Below are positions 25,772-34,471 of a stretch of DNA of 43,938 nucleotides, in pieces; position 1 is the stretch's first letter; each line of letters begins with the position of its first letter. The translations under genes and the position numbers were made by a program. Source of the DNA: JAYKJB01 sp035284745 [NCBI: Candidatus Sericytochromatia bacterium] (GTDB lineage: Bacteria > Cyanobacteriota > Sericytochromatia > S15B-MN24); NCBI GenBank assembly GCA_035284745.1, contig JAYKIL010000023.1, positions 1 through 43,938 of the forward strand. Direction: 5' to 3'. The notes below the pieces were generated by a model. It searched no databases. It saw only the letters and a program-made list of their open reading frames with translations, and was not told the origin of the DNA.

Positions 25772-25782
25772 AGACAGGGGCT
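25745..25782 (-). terminator. Intrinsic terminator of the ribosomal super-operon
   Basis: AGCCCCTG (25763-25770) and CAGGGGCT (25775-25782) make a perfect 8-bp stem with the loop TCTT on the minus strand. The next minus-strand bases are TTTT, AGTG, then a run of T. It lies 6 nt past the rpsI stop. The plus-strand TGA of the GH36 gene (25769-25771) is inside the hairpin, and the U-tract is the template for the Lys-rich GH36 tail. Confidence 0.92.
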
Positions 25783-25788
25783 GGTTGA

Positions 25789-26190
25789 TTAACGCTTGGA
25801 GAATTGGAAGCGTTTGCGGGCGCGTTTGCGACCGTACTTCTTCCGTTCTTTCGCCCGCGGATCACGGGTCAGAAGATCTTCCTCTCTCAGCGCCGAGCGA
25901 AGATCGGGATCCATCGTCACCAGCGCGCGAGCAATACCTAACCGAATCGCGCCAACTTGACTATTGACGCCCCCGCCCATCACATTGGCATGAACATCAA
26001 ACCGACCCACGTTTTTCGTAGACTCAAACGGGAGGGCCAACTGAGGGTAAAGCGTTTTGCGCCCCCCGATGTAGTCCTCAACAGCGCGCTCATTGATCTT
26101 AATCATTCCGCTGCCAGGAACCAGACGAACCCGCGCAATCGAGGTCTTGCGGCGGCCGGTACCCCAATATTGGGCAACTTTTTGTGCCAT
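25789..26190 (-). CDS. rpsI: Ribosomal protein S9
   Basis: Small-subunit protein of the 30S head. Its 133 residues start with the conserved [16 protein letters not shown] and end in Lys-Arg (FQFSKR), the C-terminal tail that contacts the anticodon loop of P-site tRNA. The Gly-rich loop [22 protein letters not shown] is intact. It is 14 nt behind rplM, the standard L13-S9 pair, and is the last gene before the operon terminator. Confidence 0.99.
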   Translation of the reverse strand: MAQKVAQYWGTGRRKTSIARVRLVPGSGMIKINERAVEDYIGGRKTLYPQLALPFESTKNVGRFDVHANVMGGGVNSQVGAIRLGIARALVTMDPDLRSALREEDLLTRDPRAKERKKYGRKRARKRFQFSKR

Positions 26191-26204
26191 CTTTCAAACG
26201 CTCC

Positions 26205-26645
26205 TTACTTCTGAGACGAAAAGTCGTATGCTTGGGGTTGCTGAGCCGCATGCGGATGCTCAGGGCCAGCGTACACTTTCAGCTTCCGGAACTGAGCCGC
26301 ACCCAACTTGGTGTGGGGAATCATTCCTCGAACAGCCTTCTCAATAATCTTGATCGGCCGGGCTACCAAAAGCTTGTTAAACGTTGTCTTGCGGAAGCCT
26401 CCCGGCCAGCCCGTGTGGTGGATGTACTCTTTGTCGGTCGTCTTCTTGCCCGTGACAACGATCTTGTCGGCATTGATAATAACGACAAAATCGCCGGTAT
26501 CAACGTGGGGCGTATAAATAGGCTTGTTTTTTCCCCGGAGGAGGTTGGCAACGACGGTCGCCAGCCGGCCCAGGGTTTGCCCTTCGGCGTCTACGAGGTG
26601 CCACTGGCGGACAATCTCGCTTTCCTTGGCCATGGTGGTCTGCAT
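26205..26645 (-). CDS. rplM: Ribosomal protein L13
   Basis: Early-assembling 50S protein, 146 residues from the ATG at 26645. Family stretches are [37 protein letters not shown], the TGWPGGFRK region and [17 protein letters not shown] lies 10 nt upstream of this ATG; the frame stays open further to a TTG that lacks a ribosome site. The 113-nt spacer from truA is longer than its neighbours and contains TACAAT (26724-26729), a possible -10 without a clear -35, so a separate rplM-rpsI promoter is possible. Confidence 0.99.
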   Translation of the reverse strand: MQTTMAKESEIVRQWHLVDAEGQTLGRLATVVANLLRGKNKPIYTPHVDTGDFVVIINADKIVVTGKKTTDKEYIHHTGWPGGFRKTTFNKLLVARPIKIIEKAVRGMIPHTKLGAAQFRKLKVYAGPEHPHAAQQPQAYDFSSQK

Positions 26646-26758
26646 ATCAGGTTTTCTCCCTGTCAAAATTTCCTTCTCAAATGAAAGAAACCAAACATCA
26701 ATTGTGTCGAGGGTCTAACGAATATTGTACGGAACCAGGGGATAACTTTCTCGAAAAA

Positions 26759-27499
26759 CTAATTTAGATAAGCCACCGAGAGGAACGTGAGTCCATGTGG
26801 AGGAGCCGAGGGGCCCGACGGGCGACTGCTTTCTCCCCGCCATGTCTCAAGAAAACCAGCCTTCGACAAGCTGCCTTTTCCAACCCTTAATGCGGTTCCG
26901 ACCAGGCGCCGCACCATGTGATACAGAAAATGATTCGCAGTGATGTCAAAGTAGAGCGTGTTGCCTTCCTCCAGAACCTGAGCGTTGTAAACCGTACAAA
27001 TGGGATTGGCAGGATCACTGCCCGTGCTACCGAAGTAAGTAAAGTCGTGTGTCCCTAGAAGCGAGGACCACACCTCTTTCAGAGCTTCAAGATCCAGTGG
27101 ACCCTCCACCCAACTGGAATACCGTGAGACCAGGGGTAAACGCGGCCCCCTGTGTACCACCGCATACCGATAACTTCGGCTGATTGCTGAATGTCGTGCG
27201 TGGAAGTCCGGGGGGGCCTCCTCGGCACGCCATACAGAAATGTCTCGAGGTAGAACCGAATTCAGCGCCGGAACCCAAGCCTGTTCTGGTAACAGCCTCG
27301 GGGTCTGAAAACTGACGACTTGCCCCGCCGCGTGGACGCCGGTATCGGTTCGACCGGCGGCGGAAACCCGCACAGGCACTTTAAGAACCTTCAAGAGCGC
27401 TGCCTCCAACAAACCCTGGCCTGTGCGGCCCCGGGGCTGAATTTGCCAGCCAAGCAAGTCGGTCCCGTCATAGCTCACAAACAAGCGCATCGTGTGCAT
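26759..27499 (-). CDS. truA: tRNA pseudouridine(38-40) synthase
   Basis: Converts uridines 38-40 of the tRNA anticodon stem to pseudouridine. The 246 residues contain the catalytic motif AAGRTDTGVHA, in which the Asp after Arg-Thr is the nucleophile, plus RLFVSYDGTDLLGWQ at the N-terminus, RSYRYAV and the FLYHMVRRLVGT block. I chose the ATG at 27499 because AGAGGGA lies 6 nt upstream; an in-frame TTG six codons earlier has no such site. Its place between rplQ and rplM is the arrangement seen in Firmicutes and Cyanobacteria. Confidence 0.98.
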   Translation of the reverse strand: MHTMRLFVSYDGTDLLGWQIQPRGRTGQGLLEAALLKVLKVPVRVSAAGRTDTGVHAAGQVVSFQTPRLLPEQAWVPALNSVLPRDISVWRAEEAPPDFHARHSAISRSYRYAVVHRGPRLPLVSRYSSWVEGPLDLEALKEVWSSLLGTHDFTYFGSTGSDPANPICTVYNAQVLEEGNTLYFDITANHFLYHMVRRLVGTALRVGKGSLSKAGFLETWRGESSRPSGPSAPPHGLTFLSVAYLN

Positions 27500-27526
27500 A
27501 GACGGTCCCTCTACCAAAATTTAGAA

Positions 27527-27880
27527 TTACACCTCCAATGAAACGATTGCCATCGGGGCAGCATCGCCGCGCCGCGGAGGCGTTTTTACAATCCGCGCAT
27601 AACCACCGTTACGCGCTTCGAAACGGGGACCAACCTCATCAAAAAGACGCTTCACAACGTCTTTGTCATAGACGTAACCCGCCACCTGACGACGCGCGTG
27701 CAAGTCACCGCGCTTCGCCAAGGTGATCATGTGTTCCAAAACCGGAACCACCGCCTTGGCTTTCGCCTCCGTGGTTTCGATTCGATCGTGCCGCAAAGCG
27801 GCGGTGGTCAAAGCCCTCAATACCGCCTTGCGTTGATCCGCAGGGCGACCGAGAAGATGACGCTTTTTTTGGTGACGCAT
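27527..27880 (-). CDS. rplQ: Ribosomal protein L17
   Basis: 50S protein near the peptide exit; 117 residues, the short bacterial form. The N-terminal [19 protein letters not shown] and the [14 protein letters not shown] helix are characteristic. The C-terminal [22 protein letters not shown] closes the fold without an extension. It is 32 nt behind rpoA, the usual alpha-operon order. Confidence 0.99.
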   Translation of the reverse strand: MRHQKKRHLLGRPADQRKAVLRALTTAALRHDRIETTEAKAKAVVPVLEHMITLAKRGDLHARRQVAGYVYDKDVVKRLFDEVGPRFEARNGGYARIVKTPPRRGDAAPMAIVSLEV

Positions 27881-27912
27881 GGTTAATTTCCTTATTCCTG
27901 ATCCGCCAAGGC

Positions 27913-28887
27913 CTACTCGGCGTGCGCGTGTTCTTCGTCCTTGTCCTTAGCCATCGAGTAGCCGAAGGCCTTAAGCCTCTCAATCACTTCGTCAGCAGAC
28001 TTCTTGCCGAAGTTCTTGATATCCATCAGTTCACGTTCGCTCCGCTTGAGCAAATCGCCGACCGTATAGATGTTGGCCCGTTTCAGACAATTGTAGGCGC
28101 GGACGGACAATTCCAGTTCTTCGATCGAAAGATCCAAAGGTGACGCCGCCCCCGTGGAGGCGCCGGCCCCATGGTCGTGAATGGCAAAGTCAGCTTCGTC
28201 GCGGCCCAACAATGCGAATGGACGGAACTGCTCAATTAAAGATTCTGCCGCCTTCGAGAGCGCCTCTTCTGCCGTCATCGAACCGTTGGTCCAAATGTCG
28301 AGATTGAGACGATCAAAGTCAACCGACTGACCCACACGCGTGTCTTCCACGGTGTAGTTCACTTTCCGAACCGGCATAAAAATGGCATCGATGGGCACGA
28401 CACCCACGGTTTGGCTGGCTTTACGGTTCCGTTCAGCGGGAACAAAGCCTTTCCCGTGCTCAATCTGAAGTTCCATCTCCAAAGTCGCACCCGCATCCAA
28501 CGTCGCGATATGCCAATCAGGGTTCAAAACTTCTACGTCCGGATCCGTCAAAATATCACCGGCAGTGACGGGACCCTCGCGAGTGACACGGATGTGAGCG
28601 CTCTTCGACTCCTCACCATGCAATTTCATTACGACACCCTTGAGGTTCAACACGATATCAACCACGTCTTCGGAAACGCCGGGAATGGTCGTGAACTCGT
28701 GAGGAACGCCTTCAATCCGAATCGCAGTGATGGCGGCGCCGTTTAAATCGGACAACAGAACCCTGCGCAGGGCATTCCCCAACGTGGTTCCATAGCCGCG
28801 CTCGAGCGGCTCCGCAACGAAACGGCTGTAGTGGAGACCTTCTTCAGTAATGCGGGTCTCGACGCATTGAATATTAGGCTTGTCCAT
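27913..28887 (-). CDS. rpoA: RNA polymerase alpha subunit
   Basis: Forms the dimer on which beta and beta' assemble. The 324 residues comprise the N-terminal dimerisation domain (with [27 protein letters not shown]), a flexible linker at about 235-252, and the C-terminal domain ([21 protein letters not shown] ... [16 protein letters not shown]) that binds UP elements and activators. The tail is acidic and His-rich (DEEHAHAE). Start at ATG, 65 nt after rpsD. Confidence 0.99.
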   Translation of the reverse strand: MDKPNIQCVETRITEEGLHYSRFVAEPLERGYGTTLGNALRRVLLSDLNGAAITAIRIEGVPHEFTTIPGVSEDVVDIVLNLKGVVMKLHGEESKSAHIRVTREGPVTAGDILTDPDVEVLNPDWHIATLDAGATLEMELQIEHGKGFVPAERNRKASQTVGVVPIDAIFMPVRKVNYTVEDTRVGQSVDFDRLNLDIWTNGSMTAEEALSKAAESLIEQFRPFALLGRDEADFAIHDHGAGASTGAASPLDLSIEELELSVRAYNCLKRANIYTVGDLLKRSERELMDIKNFGKKSADEVIERLKAFGYSMAKDKDEEHAHAE

Positions 28888-28952
28888 CGGAATAATCCTC
28901 TTGTCGGCAAAGCCTCAGCGAAAAGCCGGGGCAAACGCAAAAAGTCAGGGCG

Positions 28953-29573
28953 TTAACGCGAGTAGTACTCAATAATGTACTGCTCATTCGCCGGCGTGTC
29001 GTTCTCCTCGCGGGTCGGCATACTAATCACCGAACCAAGGAGCTTATCCGCCTCAAACGAGAGCCAACTCGGAACGCGGGGCGCCGTAACGCCTTCCAGC
29101 CGCTTCTTGAAAAAGTCAGTCTTCTTCTCGACGACCTTTATCGCCATACCAGGCTTCACCTGAAAACTAGGGATGTCCGTGCGAACACCGTTAACCTCAA
29201 TCATCCCGTGGCGAACAAACTGCCTCGCCTGTGAGCGGCTTGAAGCCAGGCCCAGACGGAAAATCACGTTGTCGAGGCGACGCTCTAGCAGAGCCAGCAA
29301 CACCTCACCCGTGACCCCGCGCTGCCGAACGGCCTCTGCATAGTAACGGCGAAACTGCTTCTCCAACACACCATAAACACGCCGAACCTTTTGCTTCTCA
29401 CGAAGACGGATCGCGTACTCCGAAGGCTTGTGACGAGCCTGGCCGTGCTGGCCTGGGCGGTAACTACGACGGGAGACAGGGCACTTCGCACTGGCGCACT
29501 TGTCACCCTTTAGAAACAATTTGATCCCTTCGGCACGGCACAACCGGCAACGGGCATCTATATAACGAGCCAC
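28953..29573 (-). CDS. rpsD: Ribosomal protein S4
   Basis: Primary 16S-binding protein of the 30S body and, in many bacteria, the translational repressor of its own operon. With a GTG start at 29573 it has 206 residues beginning ARYIDARCRLCRAEG. Four Cys (CxxC, then two more within KCASAKCP) make it the zinc-binding form. The S4 RNA-binding domain (LERRLDNVIFRLGLASSRSQA) is intact. AAGGAGG lies 9 nt upstream of the GTG. Placement between rpsK and rpoA is common in most phyla but not in photosynthetic Cyanobacteria, where rpsD sits elsewhere. Confidence 0.98.
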   Translation of the reverse strand: MARYIDARCRLCRAEGIKLFLKGDKCASAKCPVSRRSYRPGQHGQARHKPSEYAIRLREKQKVRRVYGVLEKQFRRYYAEAVRQRGVTGEVLLALLERRLDNVIFRLGLASSRSQARQFVRHGMIEVNGVRTDIPSFQVKPGMAIKVVEKKTDFFKKRLEGVTAPRVPSWLSFEADKLLGSVISMPTREENDTPANEQYIIEYYSR

Positions 29574-29660
29574 TTGGCATTTCCTCCTTGCAGGAACCAG
29601 AAAAATTTTCAGCACCAACGTCCACGGGAGCGGGCGTTTGTGTGGAAACGATAACGGAGA

Positions 29661-30050
29661 TTAGACGCGACGACGTTTGGGAGGCCGGCACCCGTTGTGC
29701 GGGATCGGAGTCACGTCTTTAATCATCGTGATCTCAAGCCCGGCAGCCTGCAGCGCCCGGATGGCGGTCTCCCGACCAGATCCTGGACCTTTGACCAAGA
29801 CCTCGACCTGCTGCATCCCGTGTTCCCGGGCCCTCTGAGCACACCCATCCGCAGCCATCTGGGCGGCAAATGGCGTGCCCTTTTTGGCACCCTTAAAGCC
29901 GGCGGTACCAGCGGAACCCCACGAGATGGTATTTCCCTGAGTGTCCGTGATGCTCACGATCGTGTTGTTAAAGGTCGAAGAAATGTGAACGACACCGTTA
30001 GCGATGTTCTTGCGTTCGCGACGCTTCGGTTTTGCGGTGGGCTTAGCCAC
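29661..30050 (-). CDS. rpsK: Ribosomal protein S11
   Basis: 30S platform protein near the Shine-Dalgarno cleft; 129 residues. Conserved parts are [18 protein letters not shown], the [19 protein letters not shown] loop, [17 protein letters not shown] and the C-terminal [15 protein letters not shown]. The start is a GTG with GGAGG 6 nt upstream. It is separated from rpsM by an unusual 189-nt structured spacer. Confidence 0.99.
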   Translation of the reverse strand: MAKPTAKPKRRERKNIANGVVHISSTFNNTIVSITDTQGNTISWGSAGTAGFKGAKKGTPFAAQMAADGCAQRAREHGMQQVEVLVKGPGSGRETAIRALQAAGLEITMIKDVTPIPHNGCRPPKRRRV

Positions 30051-30077
30051 GATTAACCTCCAGAAAAACAGATGGTT

Positions 30078-30232
30078 TCCGGTTACAAAAGGCCGGACCT
30101 ATCCGGTGGGCTTTAATTCGAAATAAACCAACGAGTAACAGCGGAGCTGAATTCGTCTGCAAGGAGTTGGTGGCGAGACCCCAGGAGCAGCCACTATCCC
30201 GGGAGTTCACCAACCCAGAGGGGCTAGGCCCC
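30078..30232 (-). promoter_or_regulatory. Structured rpsM-rpsK spacer, candidate regulatory RNA
   Basis: Three structural elements lie within the 189-nt spacer. In minus-strand order: a 5-bp hairpin GGGGC-CTA-GCCCC (30220-30232) just after the rpsM stop; a long arm GTTGGTG (30208-30214) pairing with CACCAAC (30166-30172) around a 35-nt inner region that can pair further; and CCGGA-TAGG-TCCGG (30093-30106), whose TCCGG can instead pair with a second CCGGA at 30078-30082 across CCTTTTGTAA. The two last hairpins exclude each other, as in an attenuator or translational switch ahead of rpsK. No coding sequence is apparent. Confidence 0.5.
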
Positions 30233-30239
30233 AAACAAA

Positions 30240-30608
30240 CTACTTCTTCTTGCCAGCGACTGTCTTCTTGACACCCCGGCGGGTACGAGCGTTCGTCTTC
30301 GTGCGCTGCCCACGCAGTGGCAAACCACGGCGATGACGGATCCCACGAAAAGAACCGATTTCGATCAGACGTTTGATGTTCATCGACACTTCGCGACGCA
30401 AATCACCCTCAACCTGGTGGTTGCGGTCGATCTCTTCACGCAGACGTCCGATCTCATCTTCCGTCAGATCCTTAGTCCGCGTATCCGCGTTCAAACGGGT
30501 GCGCGAAATAATTTGCTTGGCCTTGAAAGGACCAATACCAAAAATGTAGGTGAGCGCGACTTCAATCCGCTTTTCGCGGGGAAGATCAACGCCTGCAATG
30601 CGGGCCAT
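30240..30608 (-). CDS. rpsM: Ribosomal protein S13
   Basis: 30S head protein that contacts P-site tRNA and bridges to L5. The 122 residues begin [20 protein letters not shown], include the [20 protein letters not shown] segment and end in a basic tail ([18 protein letters not shown]). AGGAGG lies about 10 nt before the ATG. The 91-nt spacer before it, from rpmJ, shows only a weak hairpin (GGGC / GCCC). Confidence 0.99.
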   Translation of the reverse strand: MARIAGVDLPREKRIEVALTYIFGIGPFKAKQIISRTRLNADTRTKDLTEDEIGRLREEIDRNHQVEGDLRREVSMNIKRLIEIGSFRGIRHRRGLPLRGQRTKTNARTRRGVKKTVAGKKK

Positions 30609-30699
30609 GGGGTACGTTCCTCCTGGAATTAAGAACTCTTTAAATATCTCACGTCAAACAGAAACCTGCAAGGGGGCCTAAATGGCGCCCTCAAGCGGT

Positions 30700-30813
30700 T
30701 TAACCTTGCCGCTGCTTGTGCTTTGGATTCTCACAAATCACCATCACTCGATTGTGGCGCTTAATTACGCGACACTTTTCACAAATTGGCTTTACTGAGG
30801 CACGGACCTTCAT
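30700..30813 (-). CDS. rpmJ: Ribosomal protein L36
   Basis: The smallest 50S protein, 37 residues, beginning [20 protein letters not shown] and containing the Cys-x2-Cys, Cys and His ligands of the zinc-ribbon (C+) form. AAGGAG 7 nt upstream of the ATG at 30813 decides the start. It follows map by only 52 nt, leaving no space for the infA gene that normally sits there. Confidence 0.98.
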   Translation of the reverse strand: MKVRASVKPICEKCRVIKRHNRVMVICENPKHKQRQG

Positions 30814-30865
30814 GGACCGACTCCTTTCTGAAGTATAACTTATTTTAACCTGAATTTTGCCTTTA

Positions 30866-31630
30866 TCACAAGGCCAAGACGCCAGAACGTTTGGTTGTGA
30901 TCTCAGGCTCCCCGTCTTGCACGATGACCGTGTGCTCAAAATGAGCAGACCAAGAACCGTCCTTGGTCACGACCGTCCAACCGTTTTTTTTAACACGGAC
31001 CTCGTGACCCCCAATGTTGACCATGGGCTCAATGGCGAGAGCGTCTCCACGCTGTAGTAAAGGCCCAGGATCTTCTGTCTTATAGTTGGGTATCTGTGGC
31101 GGCTCGTGCAAATTTTGCCCGATACCGTGACCCACGAAGTCACGAACAACCGCAAAACCAGCGCCCTCCACGACCTGTTGAACGGCCGCTCCCACCGCTC
31201 CCAAATTTTTTCCGGCGCGCGCCTGAGACAGGCCCGCGTATAAACTTTGCTCCGTCACCTCAAGCAAGGATTGAACACGAGGTTCGAGGCGTCCAACTCC
31301 ATAGGTCCACGCCGAATCCCCATAATAGCCATCGACGATAGCACCAATGTCCACTGCAATGATGTCACCCTCTTCGAGGCGCCGACGACTGGGTATCCCG
31401 TGGACCACTTCCTCATTGTAAGAAGCACAGATTGTCGCAGGGAAACCGCCATACCCCTTAAAGGCGGGACGCCCTCCTCCCTGAAGAATCACTCTTTCGG
31501 CAATGGCATCGAGGTCTTTACTCGAAACGCCAGGTTTCACAGCCTCAGCAACGGCTTCGTGAGCCAATGCCACCAGAAGGCCCGCTTTACGCATCGCCTC
31601 AAATTCGTTTGCGTTCACCAGACGGCTCAT
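30866..31630 (-). CDS. map: Methionine aminopeptidase, type I
   Basis: Removes the initiator Met from new proteins. The 254 residues carry all metal ligands of the family: Asp in [15 protein letters not shown] (two), His in [12 protein letters not shown], Glu in IEPMV and Glu in AHFEHTVIV, plus the substrate His in VVHGIPS. There is no N-terminal zinc-finger extension, as expected for type Ia. Its ATG overlaps the adk stop in an ATGA junction at 31627-31630, so translation of the two is coupled. Confidence 0.99.
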   Translation of the reverse strand: MSRLVNANEFEAMRKAGLLVALAHEAVAEAVKPGVSSKDLDAIAERVILQGGGRPAFKGYGGFPATICASYNEEVVHGIPSRRRLEEGDIIAVDIGAIVDGYYGDSAWTYGVGRLEPRVQSLLEVTEQSLYAGLSQARAGKNLGAVGAAVQQVVEGAGFAVVRDFVGHGIGQNLHEPPQIPNYKTEDPGPLLQRGDALAIEPMVNIGGHEVRVKKNGWTVVTKDGSWSAHFEHTVIVQDGEPEITTKRSGVLAL

Positions 31631-32286
31631 GGGGTCACCTTCAAAGACTCAAGAATCACAGCCAAGTCCCCGCGAACCTCATCCATGCTCCGACTTCCAT
31701 CGAGCCGGCGAAGCAACCCGGCCCGACGATAGCGTTCGGCGATGGGTGCCGTCTGATCGTGATAGACACGGAGGCGATTACGAACTGTTTCCGCCTTATC
31801 ATCAGCCCTTTGATAGAGCTCGCCATCGCAAAAATCACACGCGTCTCCCTTCGAGGAAGGATTGAACGCAATGTGAAAAGACGCCCCACAATCCCGACAG
31901 ACACGTCGCCCTGAGAGGCGGCGCACCAAGTCCTCTTCTGGAACGTCAACGTCAATGGCCAGCTGAAGATCCTGGCCGATGTCACCTAACAAGGTGTCCA
32001 GAGCCTCCGCTTGCTTCTCCGTGCGCGGAAACCCGTCCAACAAAAACCCACGTTTTGCGTCGGGCTCTTCCAAGCGCTCCTTGATCAGGGAACAGATGAC
32101 GTCGTCAGGTACCAAATTGCCGGCATCCATGTAGCGTTTTGCCTCAATGCCTAACGGCGTGCCAGCCTTGAGCGCTGCGCGCAACATATCTCCCGTCGAA
32201 ACTTGTGGAATGCCGTAATCAGTCGAGAGTAAACGGGCCTGAGTTCCTTTTCCGGCCCCGGGGGCCCCCAGCAAAACTATCCGCAT
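31627..32286 (-). CDS. adk: Adenylate kinase
   Basis: Interconverts ATP plus AMP and two ADP. The 219 residues have the P-loop GAPGAGKGTQA at 7-17, the AMP-binding STGDMLRAAL and GFLLDGFPRT, and a long LID domain with four Cys (CRDCG and CDFCD) that should hold a zinc ion. I chose the ATG at 32286 (MRIVLLGAPGAGKG) with AGGAGG 8 nt upstream. It lies between secY and map as in most Gram-positive and cyanobacterial operons. Confidence 0.99.
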   Translation of the reverse strand: MRIVLLGAPGAGKGTQARLLSTDYGIPQVSTGDMLRAALKAGTPLGIEAKRYMDAGNLVPDDVICSLIKERLEEPDAKRGFLLDGFPRTEKQAEALDTLLGDIGQDLQLAIDVDVPEEDLVRRLSGRRVCRDCGASFHIAFNPSSKGDACDFCDGELYQRADDKAETVRNRLRVYHDQTAPIAERYRRAGLLRRLDGSRSMDEVRGDLAVILESLKVTP

Positions 32287-32328
32287 TGTTCGGTCCTCCT
32301 GTCCTCTCCACCCAGCCCGACCCAAGGG

Positions 32329-33717
32329 TCAAGACATAAACCCTTCGTACTGGCGAGCAATCAGATGCGTCTGCAGCTGATTGTAAAGATCGATCGCCAC
32401 ACCGACCATGATCAGCAACGCGGTCGAGCCCAGACCTTGCAAGGTGGTAACCCCTGTCCCTTGCTCAACCATGTAAGGAAGCACTGCGATCAACCCAAGG
32501 AAAACACCGCCAGCAAAAGTGACGCGGTTCAAAACATACTCTATGAACTCCGCCGTCGGTTTTCCAGGCTTGTAACCCGGAACAAACGAACCATACTTCT
32601 TGAGATTCTCAGCCAAGTCGTTTGGATTAAGTACCAAGCTCGCATAGAAATAGGCAAAAAACATAATCAACGCAAAATAGACGACGAAGTATAGGTAGCC
32701 AGACGGAGACAACGCCCCCATAAACTGGTTCAGCCCGTACTGTATCACGGCCTTCACATTCTCCCACTGCCAAAAACCGGCCTGTGTATACGCCCAATTA
32801 ATGGCACCCCCCTTGCTTTGTCCCAAAAACTGACTGATGGTAGCCGGAAAGATGAGCAAAGACGACGCAAAAATGAGTGGCATCACGCCCCCCATATTCA
32901 CCCTGAGGGGAATGTAGCTCTGCTGGCCGGGCATAAAGCGTCCGCCAGCCATTTGTCGTTTCGCGGATTGTACCGGGATTCGCCGCTGCCCCTCCTGCAC
33001 GAAAACGATGGCCACGAGCATCGCAAGCAAAGCGAAAACCAAAGCGGCTACTGCCGTCAGACTCGCACTCCCCGAACTCATCAGCTCACTCGTTTTACTA
33101 ATATAGGTTGGAAAAGCAGCAATGATACCAGCGAAAATCATTAAAGACGCGCCGTTACCGATGCCGCGTTCGGTAATCACCTCACCCAACCACATAATAA
33201 AAGCGGACCCCGCCACCAGAATTGAGACAGTCGAAACAATAAAAAACAAAGGGTAAGCCCCTTGGGGGTCATAACCCATCGCAGCTCCAGAACGCCAAAG
33301 CCACGTACTCATACCGACCGACTGAATGGTCGCAAGCGCCAGCATCAGGTAACGAGTCCACTGCTGAATCTGTTTACGGCCCGCTTCACCGCCCTCTTTT
33401 TGCAACTCTTCTAATTTAGGAATCACACCTGTCATCAACTGCATAATGATGCTTGCATTGATGTACGGGGTGATCCCCATAGCAACGATCGAGAACTTAG
33501 CAAGTGCGCCACCCGAGAAAAAATCCAGAAAACCACCCAAGAAATTCATGTTCGCAAACATGTTATTCAAAATGGTCTGATCGATTCCCCCGATTGGAAC
33601 GTGAACAACCAACCGAAAAACCAGAACCATCCCGAGGGTCCAAAAGACTTTTTCTCTTAAACCCGGGGCATGCCAGAGGTCTCGGAGAACACCGACCACC
33701 TTATTCTGTTCTTGCAA
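32329..33717 (-). CDS. secY: Protein translocase subunit SecY
   Basis: Central channel of the Sec translocon, with ten predicted membrane helices; plug and gate regions are recognisable (VFRLVVHVPIGGID, then GGALAKFSIVAMGITPYINASIIMQ). The C-terminal cytoplasmic loop for SecA (VGVAIDLYNQLQTHLIARQYEGF) is intact. The start is uncertain. A TTG at 33717, with GGAG 8 nt upstream, gives 462 residues beginning LQEQNKVVGVLRDLW, a normal SecY N-terminus. An ATG at 33762 would add 15 residues but has no ribosome site at the usual distance and lies inside a long inverted repeat. I prefer the TTG. Confidence 0.95.
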   Translation of the reverse strand: MQEQNKVVGVLRDLWHAPGLREKVFWTLGMVLVFRLVVHVPIGGIDQTILNNMFANMNFLGGFLDFFSGGALAKFSIVAMGITPYINASIIMQLMTGVIPKLEELQKEGGEAGRKQIQQWTRYLMLALATIQSVGMSTWLWRSGAAMGYDPQGAYPLFFIVSTVSILVAGSAFIMWLGEVITERGIGNGASLMIFAGIIAAFPTYISKTSELMSSGSASLTAVAALVFALLAMLVAIVFVQEGQRRIPVQSAKRQMAGGRFMPGQQSYIPLRVNMGGVMPLIFASSLLIFPATISQFLGQSKGGAINWAYTQAGFWQWENVKAVIQYGLNQFMGALSPSGYLYFVVYFALIMFFAYFYASLVLNPNDLAENLKKYGSFVPGYKPGKPTAEFIEYVLNRVTFAGGVFLGLIAVLPYMVEQGTGVTTLQGLGSTALLIMVGVAIDLYNQLQTHLIARQYEGFMS

Positions 33718-33777
33718 TTTCTTGACTCCGCGACCGCAAGCGCCCGACGGCACCTCTGGCATTCAGAGGACCCCGGG
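33662..33777 (-). promoter_or_regulatory. Long inverted repeat embracing the secY start region
   Basis: ATGCCAGAGGT (33670-33680) is perfectly complementary to ACCTCTGGCAT (33752-33762), an 11-bp stem with a 71-nt loop. Outside it, CCCGGGG (33662-33668) is complementary to CCCCGGG (33771-33777). In the mRNA the upstream arm contains the ATG candidate at 33762 and the downstream arm the codons for Leu-Trp-His-Ala. The TTG start candidate and its ribosome site lie in the loop. Confidence 0.6.
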
Positions 33778-33802
33778 CGCTCCTACGGAAAGTGTAAAAA
33801 AA

Positions 33803-34276
33803 CTAGTTGCTCGACTCAGCCGATTCCGGTTGACCTAACAACTCCACTGTCCCACCCGCCGCAAGAATCTTTTCGCGCGCGCTGGAGGACACATGATGAG
33901 CCTTCACAGTCAGGGCCACCGTCAAATCGCCGTCACCCAGGACCCGAACGCCATCGCGTTCCTTTTTGATTTTGCCCGCCTCCATTAAGGCAACCGCGTC
34001 AACGACAGAACCACCCGGGAAGGCAGCCAAATCTCCAACATTCACGATCGACCATTCAGAGCGGTAAGGCATCCGAAAATGCTTCTTCTTGGAAAGACGC
34101 CGGTACAAGGGCATCTGTCCGCCTTCGTGGCCGATCTTGATGCTCTCACCGGAGCGTTGCCCCTGACCGTTATAACCACGGGTCGAGGTTTTACCCATGC
34201 CCGAACCGTGTCCACGACCCACGCGTTTTTCAGGATGGGTCGACCCTTCGGCGTGGCGAAGATCCGTCAAATACAT
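33803..34276 (-). CDS. rplO: Ribosomal protein L15
   Basis: 50S protein, 157 residues. The extended Gly/Arg-rich N-terminus (KRVGRGHGSGMGKTSTRGYNG, written here in its characteristic composition) threads into 23S rRNA, and the C-terminal domain has EAGKIKKERDGVRVLGDGDL and AAGGTVELL. The last residues (PESAESSN) are a short acidic tail. It begins 3 nt after the rpmD stop. After its own stop the minus strand has seven T without a strong stem. Confidence 0.99.
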   Translation of the reverse strand: MYLTDLRHAEGSTHPEKRVGRGHGSGMGKTSTRGYNGQGQRSGESIKIGHEGGQMPLYRRLSKKKHFRMPYRSEWSIVNVGDLAAFPGGSVVDAVALMEAGKIKKERDGVRVLGDGDLTVALTVKAHHVSSSAREKILAAGGTVELLGQPESAESSN

Positions 34277-34279
34277 CGC

Positions 34280-34471
34280 TTACATCTCCTCCGAGACCGC
34301 CACAAGGTGACGGACCTTATTAACCATACCGCGGATGGTAGGGGAGTCATAATGCGAGACAACCGTGTTGGTCTTGCCCAAACCCAAAGCCTCTAACACC
34401 CGATGTTGCTTATAGCTATAACCGATGCGACTCCGCACCAACTTCACACTGATCTTCTTGTTATCAGGCAT
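34280..34471 (-). CDS. rpmD: Ribosomal protein L30
   Basis: Small 50S protein of 63 residues starting [18 protein letters not shown], with the family core [22 protein letters not shown] and [12 protein letters not shown]. The ATG at 34471 has GAAGGTG closely upstream and overlaps the last 8 nt of rpsE. The same frame stays open upstream inside rpsE but those residues do not belong to L30. Confidence 0.98.
   Translation of the reverse strand: MPDNKKISVKLVRSRIGYSYKQHRVLEALGLGKTNTVVSHYDSPTIRGMVNKVRHLVAVSEEM

Noticed and set aside
30609-30657. TTGACG / CTTAAT with an 18-bp spacer as a promoter for rpsM
   Set aside because: A start from this site would fall at the AGGAGG ribosome site of rpsM, leaving no usable leader.
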